Source of the DNA: CAZTYW01 sp964617695
GTDB lineage: Bacteria; Chloroflexota; Dehalococcoidia; UBA2247; RBG-13-53-26
Length of the DNA: 30,202 nt
NCBI GenBank assembly: GCA_964617695.1
Contig: CAZTYW010000020.1
Location: 1 to 30,202 of the forward strand
Direction: 5' to 3'
Shown: piece after piece, positions 1 to 7,989 of the stretch
Position numbering within the stretch: the stretch's first letter is position 1
Layout of the letters: every line of letters begins with the position of its first letter
Notes under the pieces: generated by a model
What the model saw: only the letters and a program-made list of their open reading frames with translations
Told to the model about the DNA's origin: nothing
The model's database searches: none
Position numbers and translations under genes: made by a program

Positions 1-389
1 TGCCCATTCCATATGCCAAGGTTCCGAAGTCATTGTAGCACGGGACTATTTCGTAGACAACTGTCGCCCGATTGTGTGCGGGTTTCCTTACCGAAAGCCG
101 CGAGCCTGCGAACGGCGTCGTACTCGTAGAACACATCTGGACTCAGCGCTAGGCACGGCAAATTGGCCCCGCCCCTGGGGCGTGCCTAGACTAAACCTAG
201 TTCTGTGGTGTTGTCGGCCTGGTCTCCCCGCGTCTATCGCGTGTCTTGCCAGGGTACTGCCTTGGGCTGCGGAGAGAGGCATCGCGCTGGATTGTCTGAT
301 AGGCGCTTCGTGGGGCCCCGCATGTGGCAGACTCCTCGGCAATTCCGACAGCCGGCGCCTGGGACGGACCTCTCCGTTTCCAAATGTGC
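1..389. other. Left-edge stretch without a recognised gene
   Basis: Short open frames exist on both strands here, but their translations are rich in Arg, Pro and Cys, show no motif or ribosome-binding site, and overlap one another. I see no RNA gene or terminator. The stretch lies downstream of the TIR gene, which ends at 390. It may belong to a feature cut by the window edge. Confidence 0.4.
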
Positions 390-1706
390 CTACTTAACGT
401 CCCTCTTAAGCGCCTTCAACAACTTGCCTAGCGACTTCGGGTACTTCGAATTGTCGCTGAAATCCGCATAGTTCCGTTGCAGTATAGAGGGCTTCAAATC
501 GCGCTGGCCGCGCACAACTCGGAAGCCCGGCTGCGTCCATGTGGTGTCCAGCGAGACCGGAACCATCTTGTCCGGTTCCTCGTCTATCTGCTCTTCAATC
601 TCTTTTAGGACTCCGTCTCTGATTAGAGATTGGGCAGAGCAGAGCACGATCATCTTGCCCGCCTGTCGCCTTCTAAGGCCTACCTCTTGCCACGTTACCT
701 GCCCTGGGGTGCTATCCATCGAATAAAGCCAACACGGTGCGTGCTTTGCCCTCAGGTCTCTCGCCAGCCTCTGGGCGAAGTCAAGATCGGGATCCCCGTA
801 GCAAATGAAGCAAGACCAGTACTCGGCTTCTGTCGCTATCCGCGGTACCGCTTCAACAACCTTCAGGTCCACGCCTGCGTTCAGAAGGAAGGTTTTGACA
901 TCAGCGGTCACCTGCCCATCTGGGGCGGTGGATGACTGCGCAATCGTACTAATGTCGACGAAAATCGGGCCAACGTGCACTGCGTTTGCGAGGCCACTGC
1001 ACGCCCGCAGGTCACAGGCTGCAATCAACGTGCCTTGGAATCGGGCTCCTGCAAAGTTGGCGTTGGACAGACCGTGAGACCCCGCAAAAGCGATGAGAGC
1101 AAAGGAGAGGGACGCATCACTCAGATCCGCGTTCGTGAGAACAGCGCCATCGAGTCTTGCCAGGTCGAGTGTACAGCCTGATAGATCCGCACCAGAGAGG
1201 TTAGCCATACATAGCGTGGCTGCAGTCAAATCGGCTCCGGCGAGGTTGGCACCAGATAGGTCGGCATTCATGAGGTTTGCGAGACCGAGCTGGGCTTTTT
1301 CAAGTCTCGCGCCCTTCAGCTTGGCCTGCAGCAGCGTGGCTCCCCTAAGCGTCGCTTGAGCCAGATCGGCATCGGCCCAATCCGTGTAGTCCATCTTCGA
1401 GTAGCTCATTTCGGCTCCGGGCAACTTGGCCCCTGCCAGGCATGACCATAAGAGATTGGCAAATGACAAGCGTGCACCGGTCAAGTCGGTGCCCTGCAAG
1501 TTGGCTCGGGTGAGCTGTGCACCCGAGAGATCTGCCTCTCTGAGATCGGCCCCCGTCAGACTGCAATTTTGGAGATTGGAAAAACGCAGATCGATCCCAC
1601 GCAAGCTCGCGCCCTGCAGGTCGAGTGACACTGCAGACGTCTTATTCCACGCGGCAATTGCCGCTGCTCCCTGTTTCACTACTGCTACATGCTCTGGATT
1701 AGCCAT
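390..1706 (-). CDS. Pentapeptide-repeat protein with C-terminal TIR domain
   Basis: A 438-residue protein. Residues about 28-235 are a run of A(D/N)L-type pentapeptide repeats (for example GADLREADL and GANLAGADL), which fold as a right-handed quadrilateral beta-helix. Residues about 296-436 look like a bacterial TIR domain: an opening CFICYGDPD strand (degenerate form of the usual FISYS), a CWLY strand, a WQE segment with Glu341 near the expected NADase glutamate, an MIVLCSAQS strand and a closing YADFSD...LGKLLKALK helix. The linker HVGPIFVD also resembles the pentapeptide-TIR family. Such proteins are usually cytoplasmic and are suspected immune or signalling effectors; substrate and partners cannot be read here. 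I chose ATG 1706 because a G-run precedes it by about 8 nt; the frame stays open upstream (ATG at 1745, and to about 2009), so a longer form is possible. It stands alone, divergent from the ABC module. Confidence 0.82.
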   Translation of the reverse strand: MANPEHVAVVKQGAAAIAAWNKTSAVSLDLQGASLRGIDLRFSNLQNCSLTGADLREADLSGAQLTRANLQGTDLTGARLSFANLLWSCLAGAKLPGAEMSYSKMDYTDWADADLAQATLRGATLLQAKLKGARLEKAQLGLANLMNADLSGANLAGADLTAATLCMANLSGADLSGCTLDLARLDGAVLTNADLSDASLSFALIAFAGSHGLSNANFAGARFQGTLIAACDLRACSGLANAVHVGPIFVDISTIAQSSTAPDGQVTADVKTFLLNAGVDLKVVEAVPRIATEAEYWSCFICYGDPDLDFAQRLARDLRAKHAPCWLYSMDSTPGQVTWQEVGLRRRQAGKMIVLCSAQSLIRDGVLKEIEEQIDEEPDKMVPVSLDTTWTQPGFRVVRGQRDLKPSILQRNYADFSDNSKYPKSLGKLLKALKRDVK

Positions 1707-2255
1707 CTCATCATGCCCCCCCGGTTCGCGTATTGCCCATAACATTCTATCATATGCGTCTCTATGCTCGCGGAGTTCTGGATTGGCTATGATCCCCAGA
1801 CTCGCATCCCCACTCCAGACGAAGCAGATACGGCACAGCGGATTCAACTGCCCCAGGCGATCAGTAACAAGATGCGCTTGGGCCCGTCTACGCGTCGGCT
1901 TGCAGCGCTGTCGCTCAGACGTGCCGCCGTCGATCGTGGCCTGCTGGATCCACCGGCCGTTGCGGCATCGCCGGCTGGGACAGAGACGTCGACCGTGGGT
2001 TGGCGGCATTTGACCGTTCTTCTCAGGCAGTATAGAATGCTTGACAATCCGGTCCCGCTGGCAAAGGTCCCCCGATTAGCTGTGTCAATCTGAAGCCTGT
2101 ACGGTATCGGGGGCCAGAATTGAGCCTGGCATTATCTGTATGGCCGGCGGATGAGGGCGATGCATTGGCCACACAAAGATGCGCACAGGGCTGGCGAATG
2201 TGGAAGCCGGATTTCTTGAGCCTGGCGGCCCTGACTGCTTATCAAAGGAGCCCTG
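1707..2255. other. Intergenic region between divergent TIR and ABC-module genes
   Basis: About 550 nt separate the preferred TIR start from the first ABC-module gene. The TIR reading frame is open to about 2009, and the part encoding LREHRDAYDRMLWAIREPGG looks somewhat protein-like, so the TIR gene may begin further up. A minus-strand TATGAT at 1749-1754 could be its -10, but no good -35 is seen. I find no convincing promoter for the plus-strand genes. Confidence 0.4.
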
Positions 2256-2447
2256 ATGGACAACACAATCCTTCTGGTCATTCCTCTGCTCCTGGTCCAG
2301 CTCGGGTTGATGGCCTTTGCCCTCTATGACCTGGCAAAGAGACCGAAGGTCAGGGGCGGCAACAAGTGGCCCTGGGGAATCCTTATTGTGGTGGTCAATC
2401 TGATCGGCCCCATCCTTTACTTCGTTGTGGGCCGTGAGGAGGAATAG
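2256..2447 (+). CDS. Small PLDc_N-like membrane protein (YxlE-like)
   Basis: A 63-residue protein with two membrane segments (about residues 4-24 and 41-58) joined by a short basic loop containing KRPKVRGG and a W-P-W motif, ending in an acidic GREEE tail. This matches the PLDc_N / cardiolipin synthase N-terminal domain found as a stand-alone small protein. In Bacillus subtilis a similar protein, YxlE, sits directly before an ABC ATPase (YxlF) and permease (YxlG) and is linked to negative control of SigY. The same order is seen here, so I infer a regulatory or accessory role for the transporter. An AAGGAG ribosome-binding site lies just before the ATG. The stop codon is 2 nt before the presumed start of the ATPase. 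Confidence 0.8.
   Translation: MDNTILLVIPLLLVQLGLMAFALYDLAKRPKVRGGNKWPWGILIVVVNLIGPILYFVVGREEE
2436..2443 (+). promoter_or_regulatory. Strong ribosome-binding site that fixes the ABC ATPase start
   Basis: GAGGAGGA lies inside the last codons of the YxlE-like gene. The in-frame codons after it are ATA (2444) and ATC (2450), with no ATG, GTG or TTG before the Walker A motif. Spacing to ATC is 6 nt, close to ideal, so translation probably begins at ATC 2450. Confidence 0.6.
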
Positions 2448-2449
2448 CC

Positions 2450-3391
2450 ATCGCACCAGCAATCAGGTGCCAGGGCCTCACCAAGCATTACGGTAGTATC
2501 GTCGCCCTGGACAATCTCGACCTCAGCGTCCAGGAGGGAGTCATCTTCGGCTTCCTGGGCCCCAATGGAGCCGGCAAGACGACCACTCTGAAGATACTCA
2601 CCGGTCTGAGCAGCGCCACCAGCGGCAGGGCCTGGGTGGCCGGTAAAGAGGTCGTGCCTAACTCATTTCCTCTGCAGAGCCAGATCGGCTATCTGCCCGA
2701 AGAGCCGGCCTTCTACAACTGGATGACCGGTGGGGAGTACCTGACTTTCGTGGGGCAGATCTTTCGCCTGCCTTCCGGAGAGATCAGGGCCCGCTGCCAG
2801 GAGCTACTGGAGCTGGTCGACCTGACCCAGGCGGCCTCGCGCCGCATCGGGGGCTATTCCCGCGGCATGAGGCAGCGCCTGGGCATCGCCCAGGCGCTGC
2901 TGAACAGGCCAAAGGTGCTGTTTCTGGATGAACCCTCCTCTGCCCTTGACCCCCTGGGCAGGGCCGAGGTGCTGGGCACGCTGGTGCGCCTCAAGGCCCA
3001 GGCCACCACCGTATTCCTGTCAAGCCACATTCTGGCCGATGTCGAAAGGGTCTGCGACGTGGTGGGCATCATCAACGAGGGCCGCCTGACCGTGGAGTCC
3101 GGCGTGGACGACCTGAGGCAGCGCTTTGCCCGCTCCCTGTTCGAGGTCGAGTTTGAAGAGCCGGCCTCTTCGCTGGTTCCGGTGCTGGAGCGGCTGCCCT
3201 GGGTGGAGAAAGTCGAGACGGACGTGGATGATTCGCCGAGGTTGACCATCCGTGTCAGCGACGTGTCCACGGCGAAGCGCGAGCTGCCGAAGGTGCTGGC
3301 TGAGAGCGGCCTTGTGCTGCGACATTACGAGCTGGCGCTCCCGACGCTGGAGGACGTTTTCATCGAACTGCTGGGGAAAAAGGAAGACTGA
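2450..3391 (+). CDS. ABC transporter ATP-binding protein (YxlF-like)
   Basis: A 313-residue ATPase of the ABC-2 export class. Walker A is GPNGAGKT (residues 37-44); then come a Q-loop region (SQIGYLPEEP), the signature YSRGMRQRLG, Walker B (VLFLDEP) and the H-loop (FLSSHIL), followed by a roughly 100-residue C-terminal regulatory extension typical of this subgroup. It acts at the inner face of the membrane with the permease encoded next, the stop and start codons overlapping as TGATG. The first standard start codon (GTG 2636) lies after Walker A and would give a dead protein. The frame is closed by TGA at 2435-2437, so the true start must be ATC 2450 (reading M-APAIRCQGLTKHYG) or ATA 2444. 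This is either a rare near-cognate start or a single-base error or mutation of ATG. Substrate is unknown. Confidence 0.88.
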   Translation: MAPAIRCQGLTKHYGSIVALDNLDLSVQEGVIFGFLGPNGAGKTTTLKILTGLSSATSGRAWVAGKEVVPNSFPLQSQIGYLPEEPAFYNWMTGGEYLTFVGQIFRLPSGEIRARCQELLELVDLTQAASRRIGGYSRGMRQRLGIAQALLNRPKVLFLDEPSSALDPLGRAEVLGTLVRLKAQATTVFLSSHILADVERVCDVVGIINEGRLTVESGVDDLRQRFARSLFEVEFEEPASSLVPVLERLPWVEKVETDVDDSPRLTIRVSDVSTAKRELPKVLAESGLVLRHYELALPTLEDVFIELLGKKED

Positions 3392-4137
3392 TGCACGGCT
3401 TCCTGGTCCTGTTCAAGAAGGAGTTGAGACAGCAGCGGAGGACACACAGGCTCTTGATCGTGGTCGTCCTGTTCGTGTTCTTCGGTCTGGGGACGCCCCT
3501 GCTGCTCAACTACCTGCCTGAGCTGGTGCCGGGTGAGGAGCAGATCGTCATACCGGAGTTCACTGCCGTTGACGCAGTCCAGGGGTACATCGACAACTTC
3601 GGTCAGGTAGGCCTGCTGGCCGCCATTCTGGTCGCCATGGGCGCGGTGGCCAGGGAGAGAGAATCGGGTACCGCTGCCATGACCCTGAGCAAGCCACTCG
3701 GCTCCGGAGCTTTCCTGACTGCCAAGCTGGCCGCCATGACGGTGACCTTCGCAGCGGGCATGGTAGCGGGTGGCCTGGGGTGCTACGTCTACACCGTGAT
3801 AATCTTTGGAGACCCCGGCGCCCTGGACTTCTTGGCGGCCAATCTGGTGGCCTGGCTCTACCTGGTCTTCTGCCTTGCGGTAACCCTGATGTTCAGCTCG
3901 TTCTTCAGGAACCACCTGGCTGCCGGTGGCCTGGCCCTGCTGTTTCTCGTTGTACTGGCGGCCACTTCAGGCCTCCGCGTCATGGAAGACTATAGTCCCG
4001 GTGCGCTATTGTCGTGGTCAACGGCCATCGCTTCAGGTAGTGCGGTGAACAGGTGGGGTATTCTGGCGGTCAGCCTGGCCCTGATACCTTTGACTGTGGT
4101 GGCAGGCTGGCGTGTCTTCAGGCGAAAAGAGCTGTAA
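3391..4137 (+). CDS. ABC-2 family transporter permease (YxlG-like)
   Basis: A 248-residue integral membrane protein with about six hydrophobic segments. It begins with the short cytoplasmic KKELRQQRR helix typical of ABC-2 permeases, followed by a first membrane helix at about 23-42 and a roughly 30-residue extracytoplasmic loop. The ARERESGTAAMTLSKPL segment after the second helix is the characteristic coupling region of the NosY/YxlG group. The ATG overlaps the stop of the ATPase by one base, so the two are co-translated and form one exporter. The substrate cannot be read from the sequence. The last residues RVFRRKEL are a basic cytoplasmic tail. Confidence 0.85.
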   Translation: MHGFLVLFKKELRQQRRTHRLLIVVVLFVFFGLGTPLLLNYLPELVPGEEQIVIPEFTAVDAVQGYIDNFGQVGLLAAILVAMGAVARERESGTAAMTLSKPLGSGAFLTAKLAAMTVTFAAGMVAGGLGCYVYTVIIFGDPGALDFLAANLVAWLYLVFCLAVTLMFSSFFRNHLAAGGLALLFLVVLAATSGLRVMEDYSPGALLSWSTAIASGSAVNRWGILAVSLALIPLTVVAGWRVFRRKEL

Positions 4138-4457
4138 GGGACTCCGGTTGCTCAAGGAATACGGCTATGGTGACACCACCTAAGCACGCCCACCCCTGTG
4201 CCTCTACTCCGATGTCCACTTCAAAGCCAGAAAACGTGACAAAATGCGACTTTTGTCCCAGGGAGGGCGGAACGGTGCCTGAGCTGGCCGCGCTCCCAGG
4301 TGACCGCGGCCACGAAACGCCAAGCGTGATGCCCGCTCAGGCGTCAGCTTGTGCTGCGGTCCCGGACAGTCCTATAATAACGACTAGCCCAAAAGCGAGA
4401 GCCGTCACCCCCAAGTGGCTTTCATGTTTCAGGCTTAGGTCCGGAGAGAATATATCC
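4138..4457 (+). other. 320-nt leader/intergenic region with two hairpins before the prenyltransferase
   Basis: Two inverted repeats are visible. GACAAAA (4238-4244) pairs with TTTTGTC (4251-4257) across a 6-nt loop. TGGCCGCG (4285-4292) pairs with CGCGGCCA (4305-4312) across 12 nt. Neither is followed by a T-run. A promoter-like pair follows at 4349-4378. The region is open in the frame of the downstream gene, but its translation shows no family resemblance, so I treat it as noncoding. Confidence 0.45.
4349..4378 (+). promoter_or_regulatory. Candidate sigma-70 promoter for prenyltransferase/radical SAM pair
   Basis: TTGTGC (4349-4354), an 18-nt spacer and a perfect TATAAT (4373-4378). It lies 80 nt upstream of the GTG start at 4458 and gives the pair its own promoter, separate from the ABC module. 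Confidence 0.45.
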
Positions 4458-5384
4458 GTGAATCAACAGTCCATTGAGCCGAGGCAATACATTGCCGCCT
4501 GGCTCACGCTGAGCCGCTTGCCTTTCCATACTGTAGGTGTTTTTCCGTTCATACTGGGCATGGTAGTCGCCTGGAGCCAGGGCTACTCTGTCAACTGGGG
4601 GGTGGCGATACTCTCCACGCTGGCGGTCTCGTTGATACTGCTGGCGACATACCTTGCAGGCGAGTACAACGACTACGAGACGGACTCGCTGAACACGGGG
4701 TACAACCGTTTCAGCGGTGGCAGCAGGGTCCTGCAGACGGGACCGATTGGCAGGAGGCCGGTGCTGGTGGCGTCCATCCTGGCCCTGGCTGCAGCGGGTG
4801 TCATCGGGCTCGTCATCCAGTTTCATTTCAACACGGGGGTATTCACCATACCGCTCGGTGCCTTCGGTATGCTGTGCGGCTACTTCTACTCCTCGAGGCC
4901 TTTTCGCTGGGCGTATGCCGGCGTGGGGGAAGTCCTTATCGGCATCTGCTATGGCTGGCTGACCGTCAATACGGCCTATTACCTGCAGACGGGCAGCTTC
5001 GGAATCATACCGACCCTGGTGTCTTTGCCCATTGGCATCAGCATATTCCTGGTGATCCTGATCAACGAGTTTCCCGACCGGAGCTCGGACAGGGCTTCGG
5101 GCAAGAACAACCTGGTGGTGCGGCTGGGGCTGGACCAGGCCGCGCAGTTGTACGGTGTCCTGTCCGTGATTTGCTTCCTGGCCATAGTCACGGGGCTGGT
5201 TGCCGGAGTGCCCACTCTGATGGGCGTCCTTTCCCTGGTCCCGCTGGCGCTGATAGTCCGCAACATGGTTGCACTGACAAGACGGCGCTATCAAGACGCA
5301 CGGGCACTTGAGAGTCTGTGCGCTACGACCCTCCTGATCAACCTGGGGACGACTTTCGCCTATATCCTTGCTTTTGCAGTGTAG
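4458..5384 (+). CDS. UbiA-family prenyltransferase (MenA-related)
   Basis: A 308-residue polytopic membrane enzyme with about eight or nine hydrophobic segments. UbiA enzymes transfer a polyprenyl chain from its diphosphate to an aromatic or other acceptor at the membrane. The first Mg-diphosphate motif is NDYETD (residues 71-76), followed by the NRFSGGSRVL segment seen in MenA-like members. The second motif is NEFPDRSSDRASGK, followed by NNLVVRLG. GTG 4458 is chosen because GGAGAG lies about 8 nt upstream and the protein then starts just before the conserved LSRLPFHTVGVFP segment; total length matches the family. The stop is 4 nt before the start of a radical SAM gene, so the two probably share a pathway. 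The acceptor is unknown; a quinone is the default guess, but no other menaquinone genes are in the window. Confidence 0.85.
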   Translation: MNQQSIEPRQYIAAWLTLSRLPFHTVGVFPFILGMVVAWSQGYSVNWGVAILSTLAVSLILLATYLAGEYNDYETDSLNTGYNRFSGGSRVLQTGPIGRRPVLVASILALAAAGVIGLVIQFHFNTGVFTIPLGAFGMLCGYFYSSRPFRWAYAGVGEVLIGICYGWLTVNTAYYLQTGSFGIIPTLVSLPIGISIFLVILINEFPDRSSDRASGKNNLVVRLGLDQAAQLYGVLSVICFLAIVTGLVAGVPTLMGVLSLVPLALIVRNMVALTRRRYQDARALESLCATTLLINLGTTFAYILAFAV

Positions 5385-5388
5385 ACAG

Positions 5389-6633
5389 ATGAAAGACACC
5401 AATAGAGTACGAAGAACAGTCAAGCCTTTCTATGTGCCCCCGACGCTGGTTGCCAGGCAGGCGATGAGTATCCTCTACTTCGGCTACCTGACCAGGTGGC
5501 GGAGGCTGCCCCAGTGGCTTCTCAGAGGGATCAGGACTCTACCAACCGCTGCCGGGGCCATTGGGATGGGGTGTATCGGCTTCCCCATCCACCCCGTGTG
5601 GGAGGTCACCGCGGGGTGCAACCTGAGGTGTCGGCACTGCCACGTCGGGGCCGGCAAGCAGTTGGGGGAGGAGCTCGACACCGAGGAGGGCAAGAGGCTG
5701 ATCAAAGACCTGGCGACCGTGTCCCAGTTCCGCATGCTGGTGCTGACGGGAGGTGAGCCACTGGTGCGCCCCGATGTCTTCGAACTGGTGGAGTTCGCCT
5801 CTGCTCTGGGGCTGACGGTGGCCATCGCCACCAACGGCACCCTGATCGATACACAGATGGCCAGGAGGCTCAAGAAGGCCGGGGTGTGTGACGTCGCCGT
5901 GGGTCTCGATGCAGCCACCCCGGAACTGCACGACTTCATTCGCAATACCCCGGGCACTTTTGAGCGAGCTATGCGGGGCATTCGCGCTTCCCGCGAAGCC
6001 GGCATGTGCCTGCAGATAAATGTCACCGTCATGAAACACAACTACGAGGAGATTCCCAGGCTGCTTGACCTGGCCGACGAGCTCGGGGCCGAGATCGTTC
6101 TCCTGTATCACCTGGTGCCCCAGGGCAGGGGTAGTGGAGACGGCCTTGAGTTGACCCAGCCCCAGTACGCTGAACTTATGGAGTACGTTTCCCAGAGGCA
6201 GAAGAAGGCTGTGCCGGTTATCGAGCCAACCTGTTCTCCTCAATACTGGGCCTATCTCCTGAGCAGGAAGGGCAATCACCGGGGTCTGGGCCTGGCGCGG
6301 ATGGTGTTCAAGGGCTGCGCCGCCGGCTGGGGGCTGTGCTACATCAAACCCGACGGCGAGGTCTGGCCCTGTCCTTTTATCCCTGTGAGCGGCGGAAACG
6401 TGCGAGAGACTCCGCTGAGCCGCATATGGCGTGACGGAGAGCCGTTCCGGGTCCTGCAGCAGAGGCACAGGAACCTCAAGGGAAAGTGCGCTACCTGCCG
6501 TCAGCAGAGCATATGCGGGGGGTGCCGGGGGAGGGCCTATGCCCACTTCGGTGACTATCTGGCAGAGGACCCACTGTGCTTCCTTCACCAGACTCTGGAG
6601 TCGCGGGAACCCGAACCGAGTATGTCGGCCTGA
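5389..6633 (+). CDS. Radical SAM/SPASM domain protein
   Basis: A 414-residue enzyme. The radical SAM cluster motif CNLRCRHC uses Cys77, Cys81 and Cys84, followed by the SAM-binding LTGGEPLVRPD and ATNGTLID segments. The C-terminus carries a Cys-rich SPASM domain for auxiliary Fe-S clusters (GLCYIKPDGEVWPCPF, then KCATCRQQSICGGCRGRAYA and a final PLCF). The SPASM tail, CGGCRGRAYAHFGDYLAEDPLC, most resembles the heme-related AhbD/NirJ group; peptide-modifying SPASM enzymes are the other main possibility. ATG 5389 is 4 nt after the prenyltransferase stop; its ribosome-binding site is weak, so coupling or a start at ATG 5464 is possible. The residues before the cluster motif (about 1-70) are unusually long and hydrophobic in part, perhaps membrane-associated. 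Substrate is unknown. Confidence 0.85.
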   Translation: MKDTNRVRRTVKPFYVPPTLVARQAMSILYFGYLTRWRRLPQWLLRGIRTLPTAAGAIGMGCIGFPIHPVWEVTAGCNLRCRHCHVGAGKQLGEELDTEEGKRLIKDLATVSQFRMLVLTGGEPLVRPDVFELVEFASALGLTVAIATNGTLIDTQMARRLKKAGVCDVAVGLDAATPELHDFIRNTPGTFERAMRGIRASREAGMCLQINVTVMKHNYEEIPRLLDLADELGAEIVLLYHLVPQGRGSGDGLELTQPQYAELMEYVSQRQKKAVPVIEPTCSPQYWAYLLSRKGNHRGLGLARMVFKGCAAGWGLCYIKPDGEVWPCPFIPVSGGNVRETPLSRIWRDGEPFRVLQQRHRNLKGKCATCRQQSICGGCRGRAYAHFGDYLAEDPLCFLHQTLESREPEPSMSA

Positions 6634-6735
6634 GCAACGCGGTCTACAGTTCGACGGACGAGCTTCCCGTTGCCAGGCCCCTCACCGGTTCTCAGCCCTG
6701 TGATGCCGGCCAACCGCAGTCAGTTTCACGCCAGG

Positions 6736-6764
6736 TTCGGATTGTTGCCCAGGTGTGGTATATT
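6736..6764 (+). promoter_or_regulatory. Possible extended -10 promoter before M48 peptidase
   Basis: TGG followed by TATATT (6759-6764) forms an extended -10, with a poor TTCGGA -35 (6736-6741) at 17-nt spacing. It lies 45 nt before the peptidase ATG. A nearby TTGACA at 6784-6789 has no matching -10. Confidence 0.3.
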
Positions 6765-6809
6765 GGTGCGAGGTGAGGGCTTGTTGACACCAGCGCCACA
6801 CGATCCACC

Positions 6810-7934
6810 ATGGAAAGGCCGTCGCTCGACCCCCTGAGGCAGGAAAAGGCCAAGGAATATGCCGGTATCGTTCGCCGCCTCTTCTTCTTCCAGCACGGTC
6901 TGTCCGTTGGCATCCTGCTTGCTTTCCTGCTCTCAGGCCTGTCCGAGGGGTTGCGAGACCTGCTGGATTTCCCCCGGCTTGCAGCCGTCGCTCTATACGT
7001 GCTGATACTGATGGCGGCATACGGTGCCATCCTGGCCCCGTTAGGTTTCTACAGAGGGTTTGTGCTACCGCATCGCTACGGCCTTTCCGAGCAGAGCTTG
7101 AAATCCTGGCTTTTCGACCTGGCCAAGAGCGGCACACTCGGCCTTCTGCTGGGGGTTAGCGTTTTGGTGGCTATCTACTGGCTGCTGGACAGCTTTGCGG
7201 ACACCTGGTGGTTTTTTGCTGCTGTGCTGACGCTTCTCCTTTCACTGTTGCTGACTATGCTGGCTCCCCTGGTGCTCATCCCGCTGTTCTTCAAGTTGGA
7301 GCCACTAAAGAATGCCGATCTGGCCGGCAGACTGATGCGTCTGGCGCGCACGGCAAAGGTGAAGATCAGGGAGGTCTCTGTCATCAACCTGTCGTCCAGG
7401 ACTACCGCCGGCAATGCCATGGTTGCTGGCCTGGGTACCACACGACGCGTTATTCTGGGAGATACCGTGCTTGACAAGTACTCCGATGACGAGATCGAGG
7501 TCATCGTTGCGCATGAGTTTGGCCATCACAGCCACAGGGACATCACCAGGCTGATCGGGATTCAAGCGGCGCTGACCCTGCTTGGATTCTATCTGGTGAG
7601 CCTGGCACTGGGCCAGGCCGTGCCCTGGCTTGGTCTCGACAGCGTGGGTGACGTGGCTGCTTTCCCCGTATTCATTCTGGCGCTGGGAGCCTTCAACTTG
7701 CTGACGGGTCCATTCACCAATGCCTACAGCCGCCGTTTGGAGACCGCCGCTGACGAGTATGCGCTGTCATTGTCGGGCAAACCTGAGGCGTTCGTGGACA
7801 TGATGACCAGGCTGGCCAACCAGAACCTGTCCGACGCTACCCCGGGCCGCTGGGACGAGGTGCTGTTCTACGATCACCCTCCCTATTCAAAGCGGGTGCA
7901 GAGTGCTGTGCGGCACAGCACAGACGGCGGTTGA
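6810..7934 (+). CDS. M48-family membrane metallopeptidase (Ste24/CAAX protease-like)
   Basis: A 374-residue protein. The first ~170 residues hold about four membrane helices and the RYGLSEQSLKSWLFD segment typical of the M48 N-terminal domain. The peptidase part has HEFGH (235-239) supplying two zinc ligands and the catalytic Glu, ETAADEY with Glu311 as third ligand and Asp315, and the C-terminal DHPPYSKRV element common to M48 enzymes. Two further membrane helices lie between these motifs. It should cut proteins or peptides at the membrane, in quality control or maturation as in HtpX/Ste24. No clear ribosome-binding site precedes ATG 6810. It follows the prenyltransferase and radical SAM genes by 176 nt, which is suggestive because eukaryotic Ste24 works on prenylated peptides, but shared function is only inference. 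It converges on the HExxH gene ending at 7990. Confidence 0.88.
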   Translation: MERPSLDPLRQEKAKEYAGIVRRLFFFQHGLSVGILLAFLLSGLSEGLRDLLDFPRLAAVALYVLILMAAYGAILAPLGFYRGFVLPHRYGLSEQSLKSWLFDLAKSGTLGLLLGVSVLVAIYWLLDSFADTWWFFAAVLTLLLSLLLTMLAPLVLIPLFFKLEPLKNADLAGRLMRLARTAKVKIREVSVINLSSRTTAGNAMVAGLGTTRRVILGDTVLDKYSDDEIEVIVAHEFGHHSHRDITRLIGIQAALTLLGFYLVSLALGQAVPWLGLDSVGDVAAFPVFILALGAFNLLTGPFTNAYSRRLETAADEYALSLSGKPEAFVDMMTRLANQNLSDATPGRWDEVLFYDHPPYSKRVQSAVRHSTDGG

Positions 7935-7989
7935 AAGGCGCATTGCCGGAGCGGGTGGTGTGTTGCCGCAGGCGGCAGCTTCATGCAGG

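Noticed and set aside
4167..4457. Open frame continuous with the prenyltransferase, containing CDFCPREGG; considered as an N-terminal extension or a precursor peptide for the radical SAM enzyme
   Set aside because: No ribosome-binding site at its ATG, no family resemblance, and a good promoter and ribosome-binding site lie inside it just before GTG 4458.
4422..5423. Long minus-strand open frame opposite the prenyltransferase
   Set aside because: Composition is Arg/Gln/His-rich with no motif; it is an antisense shadow of a clear gene.
6634..6809. Short open frame after the radical SAM gene considered as a small peptide gene
   Set aside because: No ribosome-binding site or precursor-like motif; the stretch is better read as leader and promoter of the M48 gene.
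7962..7978. Small TGCCG/CGGCA hairpin between convergent peptidase genes, considered as a terminator
   Set aside because: Only five pairs and no T-run on either strand.
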